From Micromonospora sp. KC213 (GTDB taxonomy: Bacteria > Actinomycetota > Actinomycetes > Mycobacteriales > Micromonosporaceae): a DNA stretch of 32,266 nucleotides. Shown piece by piece: positions 8,522-19,602 of the stretch. The position numbers and the translations under genes were made by a program. The stretch is from positions 1 to 32,266 of the forward strand of contig NZ_SMKF01000054.1 in the NCBI RefSeq assembly GCF_004348325.1. The letters are read 5' to 3'. The notes under the pieces are model-generated. The model was not told where the DNA came from, did not search any database, and worked only from the letters and a program-made list of their open reading frames with translations. Position 1 is the first letter of the stretch, and each line of letters starts with the position of its first letter.

Positions 8522-8527
8522 TACCAT
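8522..8527 (+). promoter_or_regulatory. -10 element of a leaderless corC-like transcript
   Basis: TACCAT is followed by 7 bases and then ATG 8535, so transcription would begin at or near the start codon. No convincing ribosome-binding site precedes that ATG. A loose -35 (CGGTTG at 8498-8503, 18-base spacer) is possible. Confidence 0.45.
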
Positions 8528-8534
8528 CAGCTAC

Positions 8535-9533
8535 ATGCGCACGGGTGGTCCCGGGTCGCGGCGGCGAGCGCCGGGGCGACCCCGACGCGTACCCGGTCCG
8601 GTGGCGCGCGGGGTGGCCCGGCTGGTGGTCCGAGCCGCCGACGGCGCCACCCGGCTCGTCACCGACCTGCTCGGCGCGAGCCCGGCCGCCGGCCGGGAAC
8701 GGATCAGCGAGGACGAACTGCGCGACCTGGTCGCCGCCAACACCGTGCTCGACCCGGACGAGCGCCGAATCATCGACGAGGTGCTGGTGGCCGGGGCGAG
8801 CCTGGTCCGCGAGGTGATGATGCCCCGCACCGAGGTGGTCTTCCTCTCCGCCGGCACGGGCCTCGCCGAGGCCCGGCGGATGGTCCGCGTCGAACCGCAC
8901 AGCCGCTACCCGGTGATCGACGGCACCCACGACGACGTGGTCGGCTTCGTGCACCTGCGGGATGTGCTGCTCCGCCCCGACCTCGACCCGTGCACCACCG
9001 TCGGCGAGTTCACCCGCGAGGTGAAGCGGCTGCCCGGCAGCAAGCGGGTGCTCGCCGCGCTGACCGAGATGCGCCGGGAGGGACACCACCTGGCGGTGGT
9101 GGTCGACGAGTACGGCGGCACCGCCGGCATCGTCACCCTGGAGGACCTGATCGAGGAGCTGGTCGGCGAGATCCACGACGGGTACGCCGACGCCGACGCC
9201 GCCGGCCTGCCCACGGTGGTGGACGGCCGGCTCAACCTCGCCGACTTCGCCGAGCGCACCGGGGTGGCACTGCCGACCGGGCCGTACGAGACGGTCGGCG
9301 GCTACGTGATGGCCGTGCTGGGCCGGCTGCCGGTCGCCGGGGACGAGGTCCCGGTGGCCCCGCCCGACCGCGAGCCCGGTGGGCCGGACGGCGGCTGGCT
9401 GCTGCGGGTGCTGGCCCTGGAGGGGCGGCGGGTGTCCCGGGTCGGGGTCTCCGCCACGCGCCTACCGGAACAGCGGCGCGAGGTGACCGCCCCGGCCGCT
9501 CCGGTGGCGAGCCGACCCGCCGGGCCGTCATGA
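8535..9533 (+). CDS. CBS-pair / CorC_HlyC domain protein without membrane domain
   Basis: The 332-aa protein has the core of CorC/HlyC proteins, linked in other bacteria to Mg/Co efflux or hemolysin-like annotation. A basic N-terminus (residues 1-40, Arg/Pro-rich) is followed by the SEDELRDLV segment (about 58-66), a CBS pair at about 94-213 (MMPRTEV at 95-101, VDEYGGTAGIVTLEDLIEELVGEI near 190-213) and a CorC_HlyC domain at about 226-310. It lacks the four-helix DUF21/CNNM membrane domain of most actinobacterial relatives, so its layout resembles soluble E. coli CorC (YbeX). ATG 8535 is chosen because it follows a -10-like box by 7 bases. Its exact role is unknown. Confidence 0.82.
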   Translation: MRTGGPGSRRRAPGRPRRVPGPVARGVARLVVRAADGATRLVTDLLGASPAAGRERISEDELRDLVAANTVLDPDERRIIDEVLVAGASLVREVMMPRTEVVFLSAGTGLAEARRMVRVEPHSRYPVIDGTHDDVVGFVHLRDVLLRPDLDPCTTVGEFTREVKRLPGSKRVLAALTEMRREGHHLAVVVDEYGGTAGIVTLEDLIEELVGEIHDGYADADAAGLPTVVDGRLNLADFAERTGVALPTGPYETVGGYVMAVLGRLPVAGDEVPVAPPDREPGGPDGGWLLRVLALEGRRVSRVGVSATRLPEQRREVTAPAAPVASRPAGPS

Positions 9534-10592
<1,059 letters not shown>

Positions 10593-10644
10593 CGCGGTCG
10601 GGTTCGTCAGGGTGGAGTCGGCGGCGGGAGGGGTGGCGCGGAGC

Positions 10645-11190
10645 GTGGATCGCAGGGGCGGGGCGCCGGACGCCGGTGACACCATCCAGATCGGGATCGC
10701 GGTGGACATCCCGGAGCCGTGGGGCGACATGCTCACCCGACGTCGGGTCGAGGCGGGCGACCCGCAGGTGGTGCCCGCGCACGTGACCCTGCTCGGGCCC
10801 ACCGAGATCCCCGTCGCGGCGCTGCCGGCGGTCGAGGCACACCTGGCCCGGGTGGCCGCCGCGCACCTGCCGTTCACCCTGCACCTGCGGGGTACCGGCA
10901 CGTTCCGGCCGGTGACCCAGGTGGTGTTCGTGGCGGTGGCCGCCGGCATCAGCGAGTGCGAGCTGCTCGCCGCCGCCATCAACGCCGCTCCCGAGCTGCA
11001 CCGGGAGGCCCGCTTTCCGTACCACCCGCACGTCACTGTGGCGCAGGACGTCGCGCCGGAGGCGCTGGACCGGGCGTACGAGGATCTGGCCGACTTCTCC
11101 GCGATGTTCGAGGTCGACTCCTTCACCCTCTTCTCGCACAGCTGCGAGACCCGGTGGCAGCCGCGCCGGGACTTCCGGCTGGGCGGCTGA
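10645..11190 (+). CDS. 2'-5' RNA ligase family protein (2H phosphoesterase)
   Basis: Two HxT motifs, H46-V-T48 (AHVTLLGP) and H129-V-T131 (HPHVTVAQ), define the 2H phosphoesterase fold, which acts on 2'-5' or cyclic phosphodiester bonds of RNA or nucleotides. The length (about 181 aa) fits LigT/ThpR-like proteins. The start is uncertain: GTG 10645 lies 11 bases after GGGAGGGG (10626-10633), while in-frame GTGs at 10612 and 10633 have poorly placed or no ribosome-binding sites. It follows trpS on the same strand. The substrate cannot be told from sequence. Confidence 0.82.
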   Translation: MDRRGGAPDAGDTIQIGIAVDIPEPWGDMLTRRRVEAGDPQVVPAHVTLLGPTEIPVAALPAVEAHLARVAAAHLPFTLHLRGTGTFRPVTQVVFVAVAAGISECELLAAAINAAPELHREARFPYHPHVTVAQDVAPEALDRAYEDLADFSAMFEVDSFTLFSHSCETRWQPRRDFRLGG

Positions 11191-11236
11191 GGTCGTCCGG
11201 TCGTCCTGGGCCCGGGTGTTCGGCGAGGATGGCAGG

Positions 11237-12172
11237 GTGGACGCGTGGGGGCGGCTGACGGCGGGCATCGACCGCCGGCTCACCACGGCCCGGCACCGGT
11301 GGCCCCGGTTCGACCACCTGTGGCGGGCGGTCGACCTGTACGGGGCGGTGCTCGGCGGGCGGCTCGCGGCGGCCATCGCCTACTACGGGTTCTTCGCCGT
11401 CTTCGCCCTCGCGTTGGTGGCGTACTCCGTCTTCGGGGCGATCCTGGAGGCCAACGACGAGGTCAGCGAGGCGGCGGCCGATTTCCTGCGGCAGAACCTG
11501 CCCTTCCTCGATCCGCAGCAGATCGCCCAGAGCAGCAACACCGTCGGTGTGGTCGGCCTGGTCATCCTGGTCTTCACCGGGATCGGCTGGGTGGAGGCGA
11601 TCCGCTCGTCGCAGCGGCTGATGTACGGCTTCGACCAGCAGCCCGGCAACCTGGTGATGCGCCGCCTGGTCGACCTGGCGGTGCTGCTGCTGGTCTTCGT
11701 GATGCTCGGTGTCTCGGTGGCGGCGGTGGACGCGCTGGAGTCGCTGCTGCGTTTTCTGCTGCGGGCCACCGGCTCGATCGGCCTGACCACGGTCAGCGCG
11801 GTGCTCAGCGTGCTGGTCAACCTGGTGATCGCGACGGCGCTGCTGGTGGCGGTGCCGCGGCTGCGGATGAGCCGACGTCGGCTGCGGCCGGTGGTGCTGC
11901 TCGTCGCGGTGGGGATCACGCTGCTCAACACCGTGGGGCGGTACTACATCGTGCGCACCGAGCGGAACCCGGCGTACACGGTGGTGGCCGGCGCGGTGGG
12001 CGTGCTGCTCTATCTCTACCTGCTCAACCAGTTGGTGCTCTTCGGTGCGGCGCTGGCCGCCACCAGCCGGCACGGTCGGGTGGTGGATCTGGCCGACGGG
12101 CCGCCGCCGGCCGACCTCGACGTCGAGGCCGACGAGGTGATCGATCCGGGTACGCCGGGAGGGGCGGGCTGA
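11237..12172 (+). CDS. YihY/BrkB (UPF0761) family integral membrane protein
   Basis: The 311-aa protein has about six hydrophobic segments and the family pattern: an AAAIAYYGFFAVFALAL segment near residues 46-62, a GIGWVEAIRSSQRLMYG segment and a YLYLLNQLVLFGAALAA segment near the last helix. The C-terminal tail is acidic and cytoplasm-like. The family was once labelled ribonuclease BN in error; its function is unclear. GTG 11237 is preferred: GAGG at 11225-11228 can act as ribosome-binding site, or GAGGAT (11225-11230) as -10 for a leaderless start. A GntR gene follows 1 base after its stop. Confidence 0.85.
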   Translation: MDAWGRLTAGIDRRLTTARHRWPRFDHLWRAVDLYGAVLGGRLAAAIAYYGFFAVFALALVAYSVFGAILEANDEVSEAAADFLRQNLPFLDPQQIAQSSNTVGVVGLVILVFTGIGWVEAIRSSQRLMYGFDQQPGNLVMRRLVDLAVLLLVFVMLGVSVAAVDALESLLRFLLRATGSIGLTTVSAVLSVLVNLVIATALLVAVPRLRMSRRRLRPVVLLVAVGITLLNTVGRYYIVRTERNPAYTVVAGAVGVLLYLYLLNQLVLFGAALAATSRHGRVVDLADGPPPADLDVEADEVIDPGTPGGAG

Positions 12173-12173
12173 C

Positions 12174-12542
12174 ATGTTGATCGAGATCGACCCGGGTTCC
12201 CCGGCGCCGCCGTACGAGCAGGTACGCGGGCAACTGGCCGCCCTGATCGGCGACGGGCGGCTGCCGGTGGGCAGCCGGCTGCCCCCGGTGCGGCAGCTCG
12301 CCGGAGAGCTGGGGCTGGCGGTGAACACCGTGGCACGGGCGTATCGGGAACTGGAGGCGGCGGGGCTGCTGCGCACCCGGGGCCGGCACGGCACGTACGT
12401 CGCGCCGGGCCGGGACGACGCGACCGACCGGTTGCAGCGGGCCGCCGTCCGGTACGCCGAGGAGGCGGCCCGCCTCGGCATCTCCCCGGACCGGGCACTG
12501 GCCCTGGTCCGCGCGGCCCTGGACGCCGCCGGACCGACCTGA
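12174..12542 (+). CDS. Short GntR-family (YtrA-like) transcriptional regulator
   Basis: The product is 122 aa. Residues about 10-77 form a GntR winged helix (PPYEQVRGQLAALI, GSRLPPVRQLAGELGLAVNTVARAYRELEAAGLL, GRHGTYVAPG). The remaining 45 residues form only a short helical tail, as in the YtrA subfamily, with no large ligand-binding domain. GGGAGGGG at 12157-12164 inside the end of the membrane gene is the ribosome-binding site, with 9-base spacing. Such regulators often control adjacent transporter genes and their own operon, so the BrkB-type gene is a plausible target. Confidence 0.9.
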   Translation: MLIEIDPGSPAPPYEQVRGQLAALIGDGRLPVGSRLPPVRQLAGELGLAVNTVARAYRELEAAGLLRTRGRHGTYVAPGRDDATDRLQRAAVRYAEEAARLGISPDRALALVRAALDAAGPT

Positions 12543-12614
12543 GCGTCGGGTTCCCGCGCTGGCGAGGAAACCTGAAATAGGGCAAATGCCGCCCGGCCTG
12601 GTGAGTCGACCGAC

Positions 12615-12620
12615 CATGAT
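12615..12620 (+). promoter_or_regulatory. -10-like element before the acidic protein gene
   Basis: CATGAT lies 6 bases before GTG 12627, the same arrangement as at the other proposed leaderless genes. No -35 was recognised. Confidence 0.35.
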
Positions 12621-12626
12621 GGGGCG

Positions 12627-13073
12627 GTGGGCGCACTCGTGACGTTGGACCTGCCGGACGACTCGCCGATGCTCGGCCTGCCGTGGGTCGTCACGTTCGG
12701 TCCGCTCGGCGACCCGGCCCAGTGGGAGCCGGTGGTCTGCGGCCCGTACGAGCGACCGCACGCGCTGGCCCTGGCCGAGGCGGTGGTGGCCGAGGAGCAG
12801 TTGATGGCGGTGGTCGAGCCGCTGGTGCCGGCGCTCTCCGCCGACGAGGTCCGGGGCGAGATCGCCGCCGCGCAGCTCGCCGCTCGGGACGAGCTGGCCC
12901 GGATCGAGGAGTCCGACCTGTACGGCGACTTCTCCGACGTCGTCGACGAGGAGTTGGAGCGGGCGGCCGCGCAGGAGGAGCAGCCGCCCACGCCGAGGCC
13001 CGCCCCGACCGAGGAGGAGCTGCGGGCCGGCTTCGACCGGATCGCCGAACTGCTGCGCCGCAAGGGGCGGTGA
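12627..13073 (+). CDS. Unknown acidic protein
   Basis: The product is 148 aa and starts at GTG 12627. It is strongly acidic, rich in Glu/Asp/Ala, without a signal peptide or membrane segment. An N-terminal beta-like part (LGLPWVVTFGPLGDPAQWEPVVCGPYERPHALALAEAVV) is followed by helices, a Pro-rich linker (about residues 115-125) and a short basic end. Codon use matches its neighbours, which supports it as a real gene. No family was recognised. Confidence 0.7.
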   Translation: MGALVTLDLPDDSPMLGLPWVVTFGPLGDPAQWEPVVCGPYERPHALALAEAVVAEEQLMAVVEPLVPALSADEVRGEIAAAQLAARDELARIEESDLYGDFSDVVDEELERAAAQEEQPPTPRPAPTEEELRAGFDRIAELLRRKGR

Positions 13074-13132
13074 ACCGTCCGGCCGGCGGCGGTGACCTCG
13101 CCGTGACGGCCCGGCCAGGGTGCGGGCGGCAC

Positions 13133-13170
13133 GACACCGGCGCTCGGGGAGAACCCGGAGCGCCGGCGTC
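13133..13170 (+). terminator. Hairpin after the acidic protein gene
   Basis: Bases 13137-13145 pair perfectly with 13158-13166. An inner GGG/CCC pairing and flanking GAC/GTC extend the stem. It begins about 60 bases after the stop codon and is a terminator candidate. Confidence 0.5.
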
Positions 13171-13429
13171 GCCTCACCCCCACCACAAGGGGTCGACGCC
13201 CCAGCCGCCCGTCGGCGCGGAGCACAACGAACGGCCAGGTCCTGGCGAATACCCCGCTCCGCGCCCGCCACACCACCTGCCGCAGGTGGGGCCGTCCCGC
13301 CTTTCGAAAAGCGCGGGTTGCCGCAGGCGGAGTAGATCACCAACGAGCGGGGCGGCTTCGATCACGGATCGGAGACGGCCCGGCGCGGCTTCTACTACAA
13401 ACCGTCGTTGATGGGGGAGGATGGCGGAT
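13171..13429. other. Noncoding gap with several inverted repeats
   Basis: Within the 356-base gap between the acidic gene and the small membrane gene, no reading frame shows family features. Visible structures are a 10-bp inverted repeat (13214-13223 with 13256-13265, 32-base loop) and a 7-bp hairpin with a 3-base loop (13273-13279 with 13283-13289). No tRNA, known riboswitch or mobile-element remnant was recognised. It may hold the promoter and leader of the next gene or a small RNA. Confidence 0.4.
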
Positions 13430-13771
13430 GTGGAAGCTCTTCGACTGATACTCCTCTACGTCCATCTGATCGGGTTCGCGCTGCTGCTCGGCGGTGCCGT
13501 GGCCCAGTACGTCGGCGGCCGGCTGCGGATCAACGCGGCCATGCTCGGGGGCTCGGTGATCGGCCTACTGACCGGCATCGGCCTCTCCGCGCCGCTGCGC
13601 GACGGCGACGAGCCGGCACCCGCGAAGCTCGTCACCAAGCTGGTGCTGGCGCTGCTGATCTTTGTCATGGTCTTCTTCTCCCGCAAGCGGGCGGACGTCA
13701 ACCGCGGCCACTTCCTCGGGATCATCGTGTTGACCCTGGCCAACGCGGCCGTGGCGGTGTTCTGGCGGTAG
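13430..13771 (+). CDS. Small four-helix membrane protein of unknown function
   Basis: The product is about 113 aa with four hydrophobic segments: LILLYVHLIGFALLLGGAVAQYV, a glycine-rich MLGGSVIGLLTGIGLSAPL stretch, LVTKLVLALLIFVMVFF, and a final IIVLTLANAAVAVFW. GTG 13430 is preferred because GGGGGAGG ends 9-10 bases upstream; ATG 13421 lies directly against that motif and would add three residues. No catalytic motif is visible. Confidence 0.75.
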   Translation: MEALRLILLYVHLIGFALLLGGAVAQYVGGRLRINAAMLGGSVIGLLTGIGLSAPLRDGDEPAPAKLVTKLVLALLIFVMVFFSRKRADVNRGHFLGIIVLTLANAAVAVFWR

Positions 13772-14017
13772 TCCGCGTGACCCGCCCGGGGCCCCGGGGA
13801 ACCGACGTCCGGGATGCCGGGCGGGCCATCCGTCACCACGCTGAGTGATCTGCCCCACGCCAGCATTACGCCCGGGTAACAGCCGTTCAACAGTCGGGCA
13901 CGATTGTCGGCCGGCGGGCGGGCGCGGGCGTACGCTGCCGTCCGTAACGTGGGAAGCCGGCAGCACGGCGCTGGTCGGTACAAGGCTGGCACCGCATCGA
14001 AGCGCGGTGTGCAATGG

Positions 14018-15114
14018 AAGGAGACGTCTTGCGCTCTGTGCGTGGGATGCGGATCGCCTCCGCCGTCGTGGCGGGTGGGCTGGTGCTGGGTGCCGCCGCG
14101 TGTGGTGAGGCCCCGAAGGAGGACAACAACGCCGGTGACGGCGGCAAGAAGTACACCGCCTGCATGGTGACCGACGTCGGCGGCATCGACGACAAGTCCT
14201 TCAACACCTCCGCCTGGAAGGGCCTGGAGGAGGCGAAGAAGGACAACGGCAACATCGACATCAAGTACGTCGCGTCCAAGGCCGAGGCGGACTACGAGGT
14301 CAACCTGACCGGGTACGTCAACCAGAAGTGCGACTTCATCCTGGCCGTCGGTGGCCTGATGGCGGACGCCACCAAGAAGATCGCGCAGGCGAACCCGAAC
14401 CAGCAGTTCGGCATCGTCGACGCGAACCCGGGCGTGGCCAACGTCTACCCGATGCAGTTCGACACCGCCCAGGCCGCCTTCCAGGCCGGCTACCTGGCCG
14501 CCGGGATGAGCAAGACCGGGAAGGTCGGCACCTACGGCGGTCTGCCGATCCCGCCGGTGACCATCTTCATGGACGGTTTCGCCGACGGCGTGGCGCACTA
14601 CAACCAGGCCAAGGGCAAGAACGTCCAGGTCCTCGGCTGGGACAAGGCGACCCAGAAGGGCTCCTTCTCCAACTCCTTCGACAAGCAGGACGAGGGCAAG
14701 AAGGTCTCCGACGCGCTGGTCGCCCAGGGCGCGGACATCGTGATGCCGGTCGCCGGCGGGGCCGGCCTCGGCACCACCGCCGCGGCCAAGGCCTCCGGCG
14801 GCAAGTACTCGGTCATCTGGGTCGACGTCGACGGCTGCGAGAGCACCCCGGACTGCCCGGTCCTGGTGACCACCGTCGTCAAGAACATCCCGGACGCCGT
14901 CAAGGAGGCCGTGCTCAAGGCCGCCGGTGGCGAGAAGCTCCAGGCCCAGCCCGGCTTCATCGGCACCCTGGCCAACAACGGCGTCTCCATCGCCCCGTAC
15001 CACGACTTCGACAGCAAGGTCCCGGCCGACCTGAAGGCCGAGGTCGAGAAGCTCAAGGCGGACATCGCGGCCGGCACCATCACGGTCACCTCAGCGGCCC
15101 AGCCGACCAAGTGA
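14018..15114 (+). CDS. BMP-family nucleoside-binding lipoprotein
   Basis: The coding region starts at TTG 14029, set by AAGGAG at 14018-14023 (included in the range) with 5-base spacing; an upstream in-frame ATG (14014) overlaps that site. The 361-aa product has basic residues, a hydrophobic stretch (about 9-24) and a lipobox ending at Cys25 (LGAAAC), so it should be a lipid-anchored surface receptor. The Bmp/Med domain shows CMVTDVGGIDDKSFN, YVNQKCDFILAVGG and PGVANVYPMQFDTAQAAFQAGYLAAGMSKTGKVGTYGG. BMP proteins with such ABC partners bind purine nucleosides or related compounds, and the nearby cdd, deoA and add support nucleosides. A hairpin separates it from the ATPase gene. Confidence 0.9.
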
Positions 15115-15126
15115 CCGCCTTCCCGA

Positions 15127-15156
15127 CCCTCGCGGTGCGATCATCGACCGCGAGGG
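15127..15156 (+). terminator. Hairpin between receptor and ATPase genes
   Basis: A 10-bp perfect stem (15127-15136 with 15147-15156) with a 10-base loop begins 12 bases after the receptor stop. It may stop part of the transcription or protect the receptor mRNA 3' end, giving more receptor than transporter. Confidence 0.6.
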
Positions 15157-15281
15157 CCGGCGGGCACCAGGCATGACGATCGGCCGCCTCGGCGTACGCG
15201 GGCAGGACCCGCGGTCGCCGGGGCGGCCGATCCGCTCCACCCCATCGGCCGACCCCGCCGGGCGGCTGGCCGGACGGCAGC

Positions 15282-15287
15282 TACGCT
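15282..15287 (+). promoter_or_regulatory. Possible internal promoter -10 (TACGCT)
   Basis: TACGCT lies 30 bases before the CTG start of the ATPase gene and 20 bases before its ribosome-binding site. The same hexamer precedes the F420-type gene. A separate promoter for the transporter part is therefore possible. Confidence 0.3.
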
Positions 15288-15317
15288 GCACCATCGCTCG
15301 CACTCCAGGAGGTTGCG

Positions 15318-16894
<1,577 letters not shown>

Positions 16895-16898
<4 letters not shown>

Positions 16899-18217
16899 CC
16901 AATTCCCACCCGGTGTCGGGCTCCCCGGACAAGGAGCCGGCGACCGAACCAGCACTGGCCGAGGCGGCCGGGGCCGACCGCGCCACCACCATGACCGCCC
17001 CGAGGCGGCCCGAGGAGCCCCGCCCCTCGCTGGGCCGGCTGTTCCTGGACAACCTCTGGGCGGCCAACACGGTCACCGTGACGGTGCTCTCGTTGTTGCT
17101 GGCCATGCTGATCGGCGCGATCCTGATCATCGTGTCGGACCCGGAGGTGCTGGCCACCTACGGTTACCTCACCGCGCGTCCGGCCGACGCGGTCACCTCG
17201 TCCTGGGCGGTGGTCAGCGAGGCGTACGCGAACCTGTTCAAGGGCGCGGTCTTCGACCCGGAGGCGAGCGGCTTCACCGCCGCCCTGAGCCCGATCTCCG
17301 AGACGCTCACGTACACCGCGCCGCTGGTCTTCACCGGCCTGTCGGTGGCGCTGGCCTTCCGGGGTGGCCTGTTCAACATCGGCGCCCAGGGCCAGGCGAC
17401 CATCGGTGTCATCCTGGCCGCCGTCGCAGGTTTCGCGCTGCCGCTGCCCCCCGTGGTGCACCTGCTCGTCGCGCTGCTCGCCGGTGCGGTCGGCGGTGCG
17501 GTCTGGGGCTTCGTCCCGGGCATCCTCAAGGCGCGGGCCGGTGCGCACGAGGTGATCAACACGATCATGCTCAACTACGTCGCGGTCTACTTCCTCTCCT
17601 GGATCATCGTCCAGAGCGGGGTGCAGAGCCCGGGTCGGGCCGACGCGATCAGCAAGCCGGTCGACCCCTCGGCCCAGTTGCCCCGGCTGCTCGGCGACAA
17701 CCTGCGGGTGCACGCGGGCATCCTGCTCGCGGTGCTGGCCACCTGGTTCGTCGCCTGGCTGCTCAACCGCTCCACGCTCGGCTTCGAGCTGCGTGCGGTG
17801 GGTGCCAACCCGGACGCCGCACGGACCGCCGGCATCAGCATCACCAAGACCTACGTGCTGGTCATGGTGATCGCCGGCGTGCTCGCCGGGCTCGGCGGCA
17901 GCCAGATGGTGCTCGGCACCACCGCCACCGCGCTGACCCCACTGGTGGTGGCCCAGATCGGCTTCGACGGCATCCTGGTGGCGCTGCTCGGCCGGGTGAA
18001 GCCGTGGGGCGTGCTGCTGGCCGCGCTGCTCTTCGGCGCGTTGCAGGCCGGCGGCAACCGGATGCAGTCGTACTCCGGGATCTCACTGGAGCTGGTCACC
18101 GTGCTCCAGGCGCTGATCGTCATCTTCATCGCCGCGCCGGCCCTGGTGAAGGCGATCTTCCAGCTCCGGGCCGCCCGGGCCGCCCGGCTGCAGACGAGCC
18201 TCGCGAAGGGTTGGTGA
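16895..18217 (+). CDS. Nucleoside ABC transporter permease 1
   Basis: The start ATG overlaps the ATPase stop (ATGA, 16895-16898), so translation is coupled. The 440-aa product has a long hydrophilic Pro/Glu-rich N-terminus (about 45 residues) and then many membrane segments typical of the BPD_transp_2 fold. Family blocks are [52 protein letters not shown] and [26 protein letters not shown]. It pairs with permease 2 to form the membrane channel. Confidence 0.93.
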
Positions 18218-18220
18218 GGC

Positions 18221-19501
18221 ATGTCCACCACGGCTGTTCCCGACGTCGCCGTCGCCCCGGTCGACCAGGGCTTCTGGACCCGACACCGGAAGATCGGCGC
18301 GGTCCTGCTCGCGCTGGGCCTGCTCGCCACCGTGCTGTTCGGGGCGCTCGCCACCGGCCAGCAGGCGCGGTTCACCCTCAGCGAGACCGAGGGCGGCGCG
18401 GCGCTGGAGATCAACGGCACCGTCGGCGCGATCCTGTTCGGCGTCGTCACCCTGCTGGCCGGCGGCGCGCTGCTGGCCGGCGTGCCGAAGCGCTGGTTCA
18501 CCCTGGTGCTCGGCGTCGGCCTGCTCACCTTCGTGCTGAGCTTCCTCTGCTGGCAGGTCTCGGCCGCCCCCGAGGGCCGCAACTTCATGCCCCTGGTCAA
18601 CGTGGTCCGAGGCACCTTCATCCTGGCGCTGCCACTGATCTTCGGCGCGCTGGCCGGTGTGCTCTGCGAGCGCTCCGGCGTGGTCAACGTGGCCATCGAG
18701 GGGCAGCTGCTGATGGGCGCCTTCAGCGGCGCGCTCTTCGGCAGCATCTCCGGCAGCGTCTGGGTCGGCCTGGTCGCCGCGGCGGTCGGTGGCGCGTTCA
18801 TCTCACTGCTGCTGGCCGTGTTCGCCATCCGCTACCTGGTCGACCAGGTGGTCATGGGCATCGTGCTCAACCTGCTGGCGGTCGGCGTCACCGGCTTCCT
18901 CTACGAGCGGTTGATGCAGACCAACGCGGAGCGGTACAACAGCGCTCCCCGGTTCTCCAACTGGGAGATCCCGCTGCTCTCCGACATCCCGCTGCTCGGG
19001 CCGGCCCTGTTCCGCGGCAACCTCTTCCTCTACCTCGGATTGCTGTTGGTGCTGGTCATCCACATCGCGTTGTTCCGTACCCGGTGGGGGCTGCGGACCC
19101 GCTCGGTGGGCGAGCACCCGACGGCGGCCGACACGCTGGGTGTGAACGTGCTGCGGCTGCGGTACCGCAACGTGATCATGGCCGGCGTGGTCGCCGGCAT
19201 CGGCGGGGCGTCGTACACGCTGGCCCTCTACACCTTCACCAAGAACATGATCGGCGGTAAGGGCTTCATCGCCCTGGCCGCGTTGATCTTCGGCCGGTGG
19301 AGCCCGACCGGCGCGCTGCTGGCGGCGCTCTTCTTCGGCTTCGCCGACCAGCTCGCCACCTACCTCGGTGCGATCGGCAGCGCCATCCCGAGCCAGTTCC
19401 TGGCGATGCTGCCGTACCTGGCGACGATCCTGGCCGTGGCCGGGCTGGTCGGCCGGGTCCGGGCGCCGGCGGCGGACGGCAAGCCGTACATCAAGGGCTG
19501 A
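18221..19501 (+). CDS. Nucleoside ABC transporter permease 2
   Basis: It starts 3 bases after permease 1. The 426-aa protein belongs to the same permease superfamily but carries an extra N-terminal region of membrane segments and a loop (about residues 1-125) before the core. Core blocks are GVLCERSGVVNVAIEGQLLMGAF, VDQVVMGIVLNLLAVGVTGF, GLRTRSVGEHPTAADTLGVNV and GKGFIALAALIFGRWSPTGALLAALFFGFAD. It completes the receptor-ATPase-permease-permease set and ends before a strong terminator. Confidence 0.93.
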   Translation: MSTTAVPDVAVAPVDQGFWTRHRKIGAVLLALGLLATVLFGALATGQQARFTLSETEGGAALEINGTVGAILFGVVTLLAGGALLAGVPKRWFTLVLGVGLLTFVLSFLCWQVSAAPEGRNFMPLVNVVRGTFILALPLIFGALAGVLCERSGVVNVAIEGQLLMGAFSGALFGSISGSVWVGLVAAAVGGAFISLLLAVFAIRYLVDQVVMGIVLNLLAVGVTGFLYERLMQTNAERYNSAPRFSNWEIPLLSDIPLLGPALFRGNLFLYLGLLLVLVIHIALFRTRWGLRTRSVGEHPTAADTLGVNVLRLRYRNVIMAGVVAGIGGASYTLALYTFTKNMIGGKGFIALAALIFGRWSPTGALLAALFFGFADQLATYLGAIGSAIPSQFLAMLPYLATILAVAGLVGRVRAPAADGKPYIKG

Positions 19502-19547
19502 TTCACGCCGCTGGCGACGCAACGCGCCCGACATCCCGTTCAAGCAA

Positions 19548-19586
19548 CGTGCCCGGCCGGTGACGTCACGTCACCGGCCGGGCACG
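19548..19586. terminator. Perfect 18-bp hairpin terminator
   Basis: Arms 19548-19565 and 19569-19586 are perfectly complementary with a 3-base loop TCA. It lies between the importer operon and the convergent SWIM gene and can serve both. It also marks the left edge of the SNF2/SWIM/MarR module. Confidence 0.85.
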
Positions 19587-19602
19587 GCTGTCCGCCGTCC
19601 CG

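Noticed and set aside
11123..13276. 717-codon open frame on the minus strand
   Set aside because: It lies antisense to four well-supported plus-strand genes, has a low-complexity Arg/Ser/Pro-rich translation and matches no family; long antisense frames are expected at this GC content.
13290..13400. Possible tRNA (a GGCTTCGATC T-loop-like stretch)
   Set aside because: No acceptor stem, anticodon arm or matching T stem could be built around it.
13772..14028. Possible riboswitch before the nucleoside receptor gene
   Set aside because: No purine-riboswitch or other known core and no strong long stem were found; only a TACGCT box (13931-13936) that may be a promoter.
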